Below, piece by piece: positions 26,742-35,358 of a DNA stretch of 64,000 nt (positions within the stretch are counted from its first letter, which is position 1; each line of letters opens with the position of its first letter). The translations under genes and the position numbers were made by a program. Below the pieces are notes generated by a model. The model was not told the origin of the DNA and did not search any database. It saw nothing but the letters and a program-made list of their open reading frames with translations. The stretch is taken from positions 2,108,001-2,172,000 of the forward strand of contig NZ_WIRE01000001.1 in assembly GCF_009601165.1 (NCBI RefSeq). The letters run 5' to 3'. Source of the stretch: Alcanivorax sediminis. Its GTDB lineage: Bacteria; Pseudomonadota; Gammaproteobacteria; Pseudomonadales; Alcanivoracaceae.

Positions 26742-26868
26742 TGTGATATCCCTGCGCCACTATTGCGCAATTTTTATGCTATCAGAGGTTGTGGGGCTGG
26801 GATAGAGAAGAAGCGCGGAGCGCGTCAGAATGTCTGGGTGCGTAGGAACCAGGGAATGGACGGAAGAA

Positions 26869-26895
26869 AGGGTGACTGGCGAGGGCCGTCACCCT
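26869..26895 (-). terminator. Terminator of the GlyGly-CTERM gene
   Basis: On the minus strand AGGGTGAC pairs with GTCACCCT across an 11-nt loop, followed by TTTC. The stem is strong but the T-run is short. Confidence 0.55.
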
Positions 26896-26912
26896 GAAGA
26901 TCAATAATCCGA

Positions 26913-28598
26913 CTACCGCAATGGCCTGCGGCGGCCGAGCAGAATGAGTGCAAACAGCCATAGCCCCACAGTGCTGGCACCACCACCGCCACCGCTGCTG
27001 CCGGTCGCGGAGGGTGTGCTTCCACTTTCACCTGCCTTGACCAGCTTGTGCATATGAGTGCCCTGGCTATCCACTCCCACGGTGACAATGCCGGCAGACG
27101 ATGCACTTGCCCGCTGCCCGAAATCACCCTCTATATTCGGTTTGCCTGCCAGCAGATGGAAGGTCTCCAGGTCCTCGCTGGCCAGGAATAGCTCCACACT
27201 CGAGCCGAACGAGTCCCCGATTCTGACTGAAAGCGACAGGAAATAGAGGCCGTCCTGCTGACCGGCCAGGACCGGGTACCACTCAAAAATCTGATCTTCA
27301 AACGCTTCGGGTAACACCGACAGGGGAGCCCAGTTAATGCCGCCATCGTTGCTCACATAGGGACCGTCTTTGACCAGCATGAGAATTCGTTCCCCTTCGG
27401 CAAAGAGGGCAAGGTTGTAGCCAGGTTGTCTCTCCGGGAGCAACTCGGTCCACGCCTGGCCGTCTTCGGAGCGGTAAAGATGAGTGGTAGGGGGAGGGCC
27501 ATCCACAGTCTCCTCCCGCAGCAAGTACACGGCGTTTCCAGCGGTCTGTAACTGAAAGACATTGGCGGTGCTGCCTTCCGGCATGGCCAGCACCGGACTC
27601 CAGTTACCCTCGGCGACTTCGCTGCTGACCTGGCCATCACCGGCGGCGATCTGGGTGCCGTCCGGTAGTACCGCATAATGCTGGACGAAGGAAAGTCCGG
27701 TATCGGTGCTGTTACTCCAGGCCAGGGCATCGGCGGAGGTGTAGAGATTGCCGCCCAGGCTGGCGACATAGTCACCGGTGACCGGGTTCTCGTGCAGGTT
27801 GAGGCCGCCATCGCCGGTATCGATCACCTCGGACAACTGCCATGCCTGGCCATCGGTGCTGACCTGGGCCTGCAGTCCGTTTTCAGTGAAGCCCAGCCCG
27901 ACAAGGCGATCATTGCGGATGAGGGGGGCCGAGCTCAGGAGTTCAGGCTCAGCCGAGGTGAGCGTGCCGTCAGCAGCACGCAGATAGAAATGTCCGTCAT
28001 CGTCATTGTAGAAAGCCAGACCATCGTTGAAGGCATTTGGGCCTGCAGTAATGTCACCAATTTCAGGGCCGGCGCCGCTGAGGTTGAGAGGCTCCCAGTA
28101 AAAGGGTGCATTGGTGCCTGCCGCATTGACCTGTTGGGCGGCAAAGCGCGTTAGCCCCGGGTTTTCCTTGCTGCCAGAGACAATGGTGAAGATCAGTGCA
28201 GAATCATTTTGTCCGGCGAATTGCCAGGTGATTTCACCCTGATCACCGAGCTGATAGTCGCGCTCGGGTTCGTCGTGGCAGTACCAGCTGTACCCATCCC
28301 TTGGCAGGGTATCTTGCATATAGGTGCTTCGACCGGAGTTCTCCCCCGGTGTGCTGGTAAACGACACCGAAGAAAGGGTGCCTTTGACAAACGCCCCGGT
28401 GGGGCCGCCCCATGCTGTGGGCGCATTGATGCAGGCATAGGCCACGCCTTCCACAGGGCCATCTGTGTTGATGAAGCTACGGCTGATGCTCAACGTACTA
28501 CCGGCAGCGTTGTTGTGATTGAGTTGTGGTATGTCCGATTTGCAGCCCAGTAGAGCAAGCGTGGTTGCACTGGTCAGGATGGCGCAGCGACGTAACAT
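26913..28598 (-). CDS. GlyGly-CTERM lipoprotein with propeller-like repeats
   Basis: A 561-residue protein with two sorting signals. At the N-terminus a signal peptide ends at LLGC, a lipobox giving Cys19. At the C-terminus a Gly-rich linker (SSGGGGGAS), a hydrophobic helix (TVGLWLFALILLG) and RRRP make a GlyGly-CTERM tail. In other bacteria that tail is cut by a rhombosortase in proteins that travel through the type II secretion system. The middle consists of repeated beta segments with 'AWSNST', 'SEDGQAWTEL' and 'SNDGGINWAPL', the BNR/Asp-box style of beta-propellers. Substrate or ligand is unknown. It is probably surface exposed. It stands alone with its own terminator. Confidence 0.82.
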   Translation of the reverse strand: MLRRCAILTSATTLALLGCKSDIPQLNHNNAAGSTLSISRSFINTDGPVEGVAYACINAPTAWGGPTGAFVKGTLSSVSFTSTPGENSGRSTYMQDTLPRDGYSWYCHDEPERDYQLGDQGEITWQFAGQNDSALIFTIVSGSKENPGLTRFAAQQVNAAGTNAPFYWEPLNLSGAGPEIGDITAGPNAFNDGLAFYNDDDGHFYLRAADGTLTSAEPELLSSAPLIRNDRLVGLGFTENGLQAQVSTDGQAWQLSEVIDTGDGGLNLHENPVTGDYVASLGGNLYTSADALAWSNSTDTGLSFVQHYAVLPDGTQIAAGDGQVSSEVAEGNWSPVLAMPEGSTANVFQLQTAGNAVYLLREETVDGPPPTTHLYRSEDGQAWTELLPERQPGYNLALFAEGERILMLVKDGPYVSNDGGINWAPLSVLPEAFEDQIFEWYPVLAGQQDGLYFLSLSVRIGDSFGSSVELFLASEDLETFHLLAGKPNIEGDFGQRASASSAGIVTVGVDSQGTHMHKLVKAGESGSTPSATGSSGGGGGASTVGLWLFALILLGRRRPLR

Positions 28599-28751
28599 GG
28601 TATCCCCCCAAGGTCTTCGCTGAGAAAGTGGTTTGCTTGGGGGTTATACCGGTTTAGACACAGTAAATTATCCCGCAAAAGTATGAACTTGGTTCGTGGA
28701 TCTGTGATTAATGAGAAACCCGGATAAGATGGGCTTATCAGGGGAGGGGTA

Positions 28752-30581
28752 ATGGGAAAGAAGTTCTGGGGGGAGTTACCGGTGGATACGCAGAGTGGCT
28801 CAGCGGACGAGTTCACAGCTACGTCAGACACCGATGCCATCGATCGGCAAATCACGCTGGAGTCCGTTGGCCAGTTAATGACTTTGGCCAAGGGAACAAC
28901 CTTCCCGAAATTTGCGGTCGTGTTTCTGGCGGCAGCGGCGCATTACGACAGAGTGCCGTTACCCGGGCTGATGGTCGCGTCATTGGTGATGTTGGTGGGC
29001 ATCCTGTACCAGGAAATGCTGGCAAGGCGATTTCTGGCGAAAGAGGTATCCGCCGACAAGGTCATGAGGTGGGAGCGCCGCCTTGTGCGAAGCTGGCTGT
29101 ACATGGGCACGTGCTGGGGGATCGTCATTGCCAGCCTGTATCAGGCCGACTCCCAGGTCCAGCAGATCTTTCTGGTGACCATTGCGTTGGCGTTGGGAAC
29201 CGGGAATATCATTCCTGCCCATTATTGCCTGCCATTATTTCATGTCTATGCAGCGCCCATCTTCATTGCTCTTGGTGGCAGTTTTATTTATCAGGCTGTC
29301 GCAACAAGCGCCCCCCTCTATGCGGTGCTTGCGGTGGTGATGGTGTGGGTGTATCTGGCCGGCTCCGGATTTGCGCGGATTCTCAATCAATCACTGCGCG
29401 ACCAGATTCGTATGCGGTTGGAGAGTGTGTCTCTTTCCCGGGAGCTGAGTAAGGAGCGCCGTGAGGCAGAGCAGGCGACGCAGGCCATGTCTCGCTTTCT
29501 GGCGGCGGCCAGTCATGATTTGCGCCAGCCGTTGCATGCTTTGTCCCTCTTTATTGATGTGCTCAGGGACGCGAGCAGTGACGAAGAACGTGCGACGCTT
29601 TTTCCCAGAGTACAGCTGTCACTGGACGCTCTGCGCAAGCTGTTTGATGCCTTGCTGGATATCTCCCGGCTGGACGCCAACATCATCAAACCGGATTACA
29701 GTCATTTTGATCTGCAACCGGTACTGCTGGCATTGGCAGAGGAATATCGAGCTGAAGCCGAGAAGAAGCAGCTGGAATTGAGGCTTTGGACATCCCCGGC
29801 TGTGGTGGTCAGCGACCGGCTGCTGCTGGAAAGAATACTTCGCAACCTGATAGGGAATGCGGTGCGTTATACCGATCGCGGCGGGGTTCTGGTGGGGTGC
29901 CGGCTGCGGCAGGACAGAGTGGTGGTACAGGTCTGGGATACCGGGATGGGTATCCCGGAAGAAAGTAAAGACGACATTTTTCTGGAGTTCCACCAGTTAC
30001 ATAACGTCCACCGTGATCGCAATCAGGGGCTGGGGTTGGGGCTGGCCTTGGTGCGCCGCCTGAGCGCTTTGCTGCAGTTGCCACTGCGAATGAACTCAAC
30101 CCAGGGAAAAGGCTCCCTGTTTGAGGTAGTGGTGCCCCGAGGAAATTCGGCGCTGGTGGAGTCTGGTTTTGGCAAGCCAGTAAACCGGCGATGGGAGCTG
30201 GGGGGGCGACATGTTGTGATTATTGATGATGAGGTCGAGATCCTGGCTGCCATGAAGACACTGCTTGGCAAGTGGGGCTGCAAGGTGACTGCGGCAGCCA
30301 GTCTGGCGGAAGCGAGGGAGGCCCTGGCGCTTGGCGATCAACCACCGGAGCTGGTGTTGTCCGATCTTCGTTTGCGAGATGGCGAAAGCGGGGTGGATGC
30401 CATCGATGCGCTACGCGGGGAATTCGGTGACCACCTTCATGGCATCCTGATTACCGGGGACACAGATCCGGGCAAGCTCGACAAGGTAGCAAAGAGCAAT
30501 TATGAAATTCTTCAAAAACCGGTCAGGCCTGCACAGTTGAGAACAACAATGCACAACGCGTTGCCGGGAAAGAGCGTCTAG
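28752..30581 (+). CDS. Hybrid sensor histidine kinase with receiver domain
   Basis: A 609-residue inner-membrane kinase starting after GGAGGGGTA. Residues about 45-210 hold six hydrophobic segments and no large periplasmic loop. A coiled coil leads to the HisKA box FLAAASHDLRQPLHAL with phospho-acceptor His255. The ATPase domain shows N (RNLIGNAVRYTD), DTGMGI and GLGLGLALVRRL. A receiver domain follows from about residue 485, with IIDDE and phospho-acceptor Asp538 in LSDLRLRDG. The 'DLRQPLHALSLF' type is common among hybrid kinases that pair with LuxR-type regulators. It is convergent with such a regulator, which is the likely partner. The stimulus is unknown. Confidence 0.92.
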   Translation: MGKKFWGELPVDTQSGSADEFTATSDTDAIDRQITLESVGQLMTLAKGTTFPKFAVVFLAAAAHYDRVPLPGLMVASLVMLVGILYQEMLARRFLAKEVSADKVMRWERRLVRSWLYMGTCWGIVIASLYQADSQVQQIFLVTIALALGTGNIIPAHYCLPLFHVYAAPIFIALGGSFIYQAVATSAPLYAVLAVVMVWVYLAGSGFARILNQSLRDQIRMRLESVSLSRELSKERREAEQATQAMSRFLAAASHDLRQPLHALSLFIDVLRDASSDEERATLFPRVQLSLDALRKLFDALLDISRLDANIIKPDYSHFDLQPVLLALAEEYRAEAEKKQLELRLWTSPAVVVSDRLLLERILRNLIGNAVRYTDRGGVLVGCRLRQDRVVVQVWDTGMGIPEESKDDIFLEFHQLHNVHRDRNQGLGLGLALVRRLSALLQLPLRMNSTQGKGSLFEVVVPRGNSALVESGFGKPVNRRWELGGRHVVIIDDEVEILAAMKTLLGKWGCKVTAAASLAEAREALALGDQPPELVLSDLRLRDGESGVDAIDALRGEFGDHLHGILITGDTDPGKLDKVAKSNYEILQKPVRPAQLRTTMHNALPGKSV

Positions 30582-31240
30582 TTTGATAACAGGCCTCTAC
30601 GCTCTGCGTTCTGAACACAGGCAGTGCGGTTATTGGCAGAGAGCAATACAAACAAGGCACTGACATGGGATTTCACCGTGTGCTCGGTGAGAAACAGGGT
30701 ATTGGCAATTTGCTTGTTTGATAAGCCTTGGGCCAGGAGCTTCAATACTTCGTACTGACGGCGTGTGATGCCGCTTTCCTTGACCGCAGGGTTATGCTCG
30801 GCGGTGCGAGGTTCGCGTCGTGAGGCCAGCCTGTCGAGCTGGCTTTCCAGGTGCTCAGGCAGGTAGATATCACCTTCCAGCACCTGGGAAAGGGCACTCC
30901 GCATCTGCTGGCTGCTGTAACGTTTCGGAATAAAACCCAAGGCGCCCATATCCATGGCCGCCTTGATCTTGGCGAGCTCTTCTTCTCCGGACACGATCAC
31001 CACTGGCAACCGAATCCGACGGTTGTTCATGCTTTGTAGCAATGCGAGTCCATCCATGCCCGGCATGCACAGGTCGATCAGCGCCAGGTCAAATTGACTG
31101 GATTGATCCAGTGCATCCAGGGCGGACTCCACTGTATTGGCCTCGGTGATGGTGGTGCCGGGCTCCAGCTTTTCCAGCAAATGTCGTATCCCATCCAGAA
31201 ACAATTGATGATCATCAACGACCAGAATGTGCATGTTCAC
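30578..31240 (-). CDS. LuxR/NarL-type response regulator
   Basis: A 220-residue regulator. The receiver domain (1-120) has the acidic pair VVDDH, phospho-acceptor Asp56 in LIDLCMPGMDG, and VSGEEE and IPKRYS around the conserved Ser and Lys. The DNA-binding domain (about 150-215) has ITRRQYEVLKLLAQGLSNKQIANTLFLTEHTVKSHVS, a standard LuxR-type helix-turn-helix. The start is taken as GTG 31240 with AAGGA upstream; ATG 31234 is the alternative. Its stop and that of the hybrid kinase use the same CTAG tetranucleotide on opposite strands. It is probably the output partner of that kinase. Confidence 0.92.
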   Translation of the reverse strand: MNMHILVVDDHQLFLDGIRHLLEKLEPGTTITEANTVESALDALDQSSQFDLALIDLCMPGMDGLALLQSMNNRRIRLPVVIVSGEEELAKIKAAMDMGALGFIPKRYSSQQMRSALSQVLEGDIYLPEHLESQLDRLASRREPRTAEHNPAVKESGITRRQYEVLKLLAQGLSNKQIANTLFLTEHTVKSHVSALFVLLSANNRTACVQNAERRGLLSN

Positions 31241-31351
31241 CCCGCGCTATCCTTATGCCGCAATTAGAACACAGTTTGAAATCACAGGATTCATACTAAC
31301 GAGTGAGCTGTCGGCAGCCCGGGCCCGGTCATGTACTGAACGTGTAAAAAC

Positions 31352-31364
31352 TGCCAAATTGGCA
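31352..31364. promoter_or_regulatory. Palindromic operator candidate upstream of the reductase gene
   Basis: TGCCAAATTGGCA is a perfect 13-bp palindrome 70 bp before the ATG at 31435. Its core GCCAAATTGGC recurs at 36609-36619, directly before the AraC regulator start. This suggests a shared DNA-binding protein, possibly that regulator. Confidence 0.5.
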
Positions 31365-31434
31365 CAGCCACACCTGTGCTACCCGCCAGGGGGGTGTTAG
31401 TTTCAGTTTCCCTTGAATTTTGCTGGAGAACCCC

Positions 31435-32490
31435 ATGTCCCAGGCCCCTTCCACCGTAATGGTCACCGGCGCTTCCGGTTACATCGCTGGCTGGATCATC
31501 AAGTACCTGCTGGAAGCAGGTCATACCGTTCATGGTACGGTGCGAAACCCGGATAAGGCTTCCAGTGTGGCTCACCTCCACCAACTGGCGGAGCAGTCCC
31601 CGGGCACCCTCAAATTGTTCAAGGCCGATCTGCTGGATGCCGACAGTTTTGATGCGCCCATGCAGGGCTGCGACATTCTGATGCATACCGCCTCCCCCTT
31701 TGTGCTGGACGGTTTCACCGATGCCAATGAGGCCCTGGTGCGGCCAGCAGTGGAAGGTACACGCAATGTGCTGAATGCGGCCAATCGCTGCGAGACGGTC
31801 AAGCGGGTGGTGCTTACCAGCAGTGTGGCATCTGTGTACGGTGATGCCACCGACAAGAAGCGAGGCGCATTTTTCACCGAAGAAGACTGGAATACCTCCA
31901 GCAGTGTTAATCACAACCCGTATCAGTATTCCAAGGTGGCGGCGGAGCGTGAGGCCTGGAAGATCCACGATGCACAGTCTCGCTGGGATCTGGTCACGAT
32001 CAACCCGGGCATGGTCTATGGCCCCTCACTGACCAATGCCAGCAACTCCGCCAGTATCGGCACCTTGCTGGATATGGGCCGCGGCAAATTGAGGACCGGG
32101 GTGCCGGATCTGGTCTACGGGGCGGTTGATGTTCGCGAAGTCGCACAGGCCCACTTGCTGGGTGCCTTCACCCCGGAGGCCTCGGGCCGTTACATTCTGG
32201 TCAGCGAATCGGTCTCCATGCTCGATATTGCAGCGCTCTTGCGGAAGCAGTTTGGTCGCCATTATCCGTTCCCGAAGATGAAAGTTCCCAAGCCGGTGGT
32301 GTGGCTGTTTGGTCCCATGATGGGCCCGGTAACACGCAAGTTCATCAGCCGTAACGTGGGCTATCCGGTGAACTTTGATAACAGCCGCAGCAAAGCGCTG
32401 GGGGTACGTTATCGTTCTGTGGGTGAAACGTTGAAGGACCACTTCGAGCAAGTACTGGATGACGGACTGGTAAAGCGGCGTAGCGCCTGA
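31435..32490 (+). CDS. NAD(P)-dependent aldehyde/ketone reductase (extended SDR)
   Basis: A 351-residue extended short-chain dehydrogenase. The ATG at 31435 follows GGAG. The cofactor loop VTGASGYIAGW is at residues about 9-19, and the second signature LTSSVASVYGD comes mid-protein. The catalytic Y-x3-K is in NPYQYSKVAAE. The family includes dihydroflavonol reductase-like and 3-beta-hydroxysteroid dehydrogenase-like enzymes that bacteria use on aldehydes. The C-terminal part (FPKMKVPKPVVWLFGPMMGP) is hydrophobic and may touch the membrane, hinting at a lipophilic substrate. The palindrome at 31352-31364 lies in its promoter. Confidence 0.87.
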   Translation: MSQAPSTVMVTGASGYIAGWIIKYLLEAGHTVHGTVRNPDKASSVAHLHQLAEQSPGTLKLFKADLLDADSFDAPMQGCDILMHTASPFVLDGFTDANEALVRPAVEGTRNVLNAANRCETVKRVVLTSSVASVYGDATDKKRGAFFTEEDWNTSSSVNHNPYQYSKVAAEREAWKIHDAQSRWDLVTINPGMVYGPSLTNASNSASIGTLLDMGRGKLRTGVPDLVYGAVDVREVAQAHLLGAFTPEASGRYILVSESVSMLDIAALLRKQFGRHYPFPKMKVPKPVVWLFGPMMGPVTRKFISRNVGYPVNFDNSRSKALGVRYRSVGETLKDHFEQVLDDGLVKRRSA

Positions 32491-32586
32491 TAACGAGTGC
32501 ATGCCATAGCCCGCCATAAAAAAATGGGTTGAAGATGGGAATTGGTTTCTGGTACGTTCGTCCAAAAAAATGGACAAGGAAGCATC

Positions 32587-34299
32587 ATGCACTATCAGGT
32601 GGGCTGGGCTAAGCAGAAAATCGACATCGTTGCCTGTGGCTATGCCATGCATGGGTATGGTCAGCCCGGGCACCGTGCCTACGGCACCCGCAATCCGCTG
32701 TTTGCCCGCGCCATCGTCATCACTTCAGATGACGGTGCGCCCTTGCTGTATTGCTGTCTCGACCTGGGTTACATCACCCATGCCATGCGTCAGGGAGTAG
32801 TGGCGGCGCTACGTCAGCGGCTTGATGAGGCGTTTGATGAAAGTCGTCTGGTGCTGACGTGTACCCACACCCATTCGGGGCCGGGTGGTTGTGCCCATGA
32901 AGGGCTTTATAACCTGGTTACTCCCGGGTTTGTGCCCGCCCACCTGGATGCCGTGGTGGAGGCTGCGGCAGGTGCCCTGAACACGGCGCTTGAGCGTCAG
33001 GCCGCCACACAGATCCACTATCGTCACCAGGCCCTGCCGGATCAGCTGCCGGTGGCCTGGAACCGTTCCCTACGGGCCTATAACCGTAATCCCGACATCA
33101 CCCCTTACCCGGCTGATCAGACCCATCTGGCGCTGGATCGCACCATGCATCTGGTCAGTTTTCACCGTGAGGGCAGGGTAGAAGCGATGTTGTCGCTGTT
33201 CGGTGTCCATGCCACCTGCCTCGGCAATCAGCTTGATCATTACGATGGCGACAACAAGGGCTACGCGGCCCTGCATGCGGAGTCCTGCCTTCGCGCTCAG
33301 GGGGTTAAGGAGCCTGTGGCCATTTTTGCCCAGGGCACTGCCGGTGATGTGTCGCCGCACTATCACGGTCCGGGGGACCGCAAACGTCGCCGCAAGCTTC
33401 GCGGAGAGGCTGAGTACGCCTATGCCCGGCAGAATGGTCAGCGACAGAGCGAGCACGCCTTTGCCATGCTTAAAGAGCCTGGCGAGGCAGTGACGGGTGA
33501 GCTGGATGGGGTGCTGACCTATGTGGACATGAGTGATCAGGCCGTGGCTCAGGAATTTGCCAACGGCGAGATGGGCGCCCGCACCAGCGCACCCTGCCAT
33601 GGGGTGGGTTTCTTTCTGGGGACTCCCATTGATGGACCGGGCATGCCCGCGCCGTTGGGCTTCGCGGCAAAACGGCTGGCACGTGCTGAACGACGTAAAA
33701 AACTCAAATCCGGCGCCGCGGAGCAAGCCGAACATCGCAAGCTGTATGACAGTCAGGGCCCCAAGGACATTGTGCTCAATGCCGGGCGCAAGACCGTGCT
33801 GGGCTATACACTGGATGCCATTCCGCTGCCCGATCTGGCTGATCCACTGGTGGCAGAACTCAAGCGCCAGGCAAAGCGGGGGGCATTAGCCCGCAGCCCG
33901 ATGGTGCCGTCCGTTCTGCCCCTGCAAATCGTGCGCCTGGGCAACTTGCGTCTGGTCTGTGCGCCGGGGGAGTTCACCACGGTGGCGGGCGCGCGTCTGG
34001 TGGCAGCAGTGACTGGCGCCCTCTCTTTGGGGCAAGACGACATCTGTTTGATCAACACCTACTGCAATGACTACATGGGATACGTCACCACGTTTGAAGA
34101 GTATCAGGAGCAGGCCTATGAAGGAGGGCATACGGTGTATGGTCAGTGGACGCTGGGGGCCTTTCAAACCTGTTATGTGGCGTTGGCGAGGGCGCTAAAG
34201 GCATCGCCTGACCAGCGCCATTACGATACCCATACCCTGCCGGCCATGGTGCCCGACAGCGAGCTCGCCCTGCGCTGCAGCTTGCCGCCAAGAACCTGA
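32587..34299 (+). CDS. Neutral ceramidase-like hydrolase, no signal peptide
   Basis: A 570-residue protein of the neutral/alkaline non-lysosomal ceramidase family. The ATG at 32587 follows AAGGA. Family motifs are TCTHTHSGPGG (zinc-binding His region), LFGVHATCLGNQ (second His) and GTAGDVSPHYHGPG, where the Ser of DVSP is the expected nucleophile. A later block, PLQIVRLGNLRLVCAPGEFTTVAGARL, is also typical. Secreted members of about 650-670 residues cleave the amide of ceramide. This one begins directly with YQVGWAKQKIDIV, has no signal peptide and is about 80-100 residues shorter, so it is probably cytoplasmic with a different N-acyl substrate. Gap from the reductase gene is 96 bp. Confidence 0.85.
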   Translation: MHYQVGWAKQKIDIVACGYAMHGYGQPGHRAYGTRNPLFARAIVITSDDGAPLLYCCLDLGYITHAMRQGVVAALRQRLDEAFDESRLVLTCTHTHSGPGGCAHEGLYNLVTPGFVPAHLDAVVEAAAGALNTALERQAATQIHYRHQALPDQLPVAWNRSLRAYNRNPDITPYPADQTHLALDRTMHLVSFHREGRVEAMLSLFGVHATCLGNQLDHYDGDNKGYAALHAESCLRAQGVKEPVAIFAQGTAGDVSPHYHGPGDRKRRRKLRGEAEYAYARQNGQRQSEHAFAMLKEPGEAVTGELDGVLTYVDMSDQAVAQEFANGEMGARTSAPCHGVGFFLGTPIDGPGMPAPLGFAAKRLARAERRKKLKSGAAEQAEHRKLYDSQGPKDIVLNAGRKTVLGYTLDAIPLPDLADPLVAELKRQAKRGALARSPMVPSVLPLQIVRLGNLRLVCAPGEFTTVAGARLVAAVTGALSLGQDDICLINTYCNDYMGYVTTFEEYQEQAYEGGHTVYGQWTLGAFQTCYVALARALKASPDQRHYDTHTLPAMVPDSELALRCSLPPRT

Positions 34300-34361
34300 A
34301 GCGACGCTGATTGATTCGCCGGGGGCGAGCGTTGGGCTTCAGGCCTGGGACGTCGAGCCGC

Positions 34362-35285
34362 CTAACAACAATCCCAGTTGTACCAGACCCGTGAAAAATC
34401 CCGGCGGGCAAGATCATCTTTGTGAATAAAAAAATTCCCCACACCGCTGTCTCCCCACATGATGTGCACCCCTTCTCCCTCGGTAGTGTCCATCTGGAAC
34501 AGAAGCAGCCAGTCGCCTGGCGTTTGCCCGTAACGGGGATCGTCCTGGGTAAAGGTGGCATAGCCACCCAGGTGGCAACCCTCGGCGCTGTAGTGATCAT
34601 AAAGCGCATCCAGTGTTTCATCGGGAAGATCCTGACTTCCCTCCACCAGCGCATCGAAACGGTGATCTGTCGGCGCCGGTAGCATGCTGTCAGCCTCGAA
34701 TCGCAGGGCATAGCAGCCGTCCACCGGTAAAAACACTTCCTGGTTTTCATCGCTGGTGTCATGACGTCGCAGCAGCGACGGCTCCTGAGCCACCTCTGGG
34801 TGGTAGACCACGCGAAACCCCAAAGGGGCTGTGCAGACGGCAACGATGTCCTGACCGGCAGACGGAAACTGCAATCCCATCAAGTCTTCATTGGCAATGA
34901 AAAACTGCAACATCCCGGTATCAGGATAGCCCTCCAGCGATGGCATTTCGTCCAGGTTCAGCTGCGCCAGCAGATGCAGCGGCTTACCGTCGGGGGTAGT
35001 GGGATAGGGCAAGTCTTCAGGCCACCAGGCGTGGCCGCCAAACCGGCTTTGCCGGGGTGTTGCCGGCGCCTCGGCAATGGGGGTAATGCGCACCACCGGC
35101 AGGCGGTGTGGCTCAAGTTGTGCAGGAAGGGACTTCAGCCATTGATCCGCAGCGTCATCCGTCAAGGTAAGGCGTTTTGCTTGCCTGCCAGGTGTGGAAG
35201 TTGAAGCCTGCTTCTTATGTTCGCGCCACAGAATGAACGCCACCAGAACCAGGACAGCTCCGGTGAGAATGGCTGATGCTGACAT
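34362..35285 (-). CDS. DUF1963 (YwqG-like) membrane-anchored protein
   Basis: A 307-residue protein with an N-terminal membrane segment (AILTGAVLVLVAFILWREH) followed by the YwqG/DUF1963 domain. Recognisable pieces are SRFGGHAWWPEDLPYP, LHLLAQLNLDEMP, MLQFFIANED, GGYATFTQDDPR and DWLLLFQMDTTEGEGVHIMWGDSGVGNFFIHKDDL split by short loops. The family is widespread and of unknown function; some members are linked to immunity or toxin loci, but no such neighbour exists here. The stop is 63 bp from the ceramidase-like stop, in a convergent arrangement. Confidence 0.85.
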   Translation of the reverse strand: MSASAILTGAVLVLVAFILWREHKKQASTSTPGRQAKRLTLTDDAADQWLKSLPAQLEPHRLPVVRITPIAEAPATPRQSRFGGHAWWPEDLPYPTTPDGKPLHLLAQLNLDEMPSLEGYPDTGMLQFFIANEDLMGLQFPSAGQDIVAVCTAPLGFRVVYHPEVAQEPSLLRRHDTSDENQEVFLPVDGCYALRFEADSMLPAPTDHRFDALVEGSQDLPDETLDALYDHYSAEGCHLGGYATFTQDDPRYGQTPGDWLLLFQMDTTEGEGVHIMWGDSGVGNFFIHKDDLARRDFSRVWYNWDCC

Positions 35286-35358
35286 GAATGATTCCCCGGG
35301 TTTTGGTCCTCAATATGAGGCATGCAAAAACCCGGGGCAATCCTGATGTGTCTGCGGA

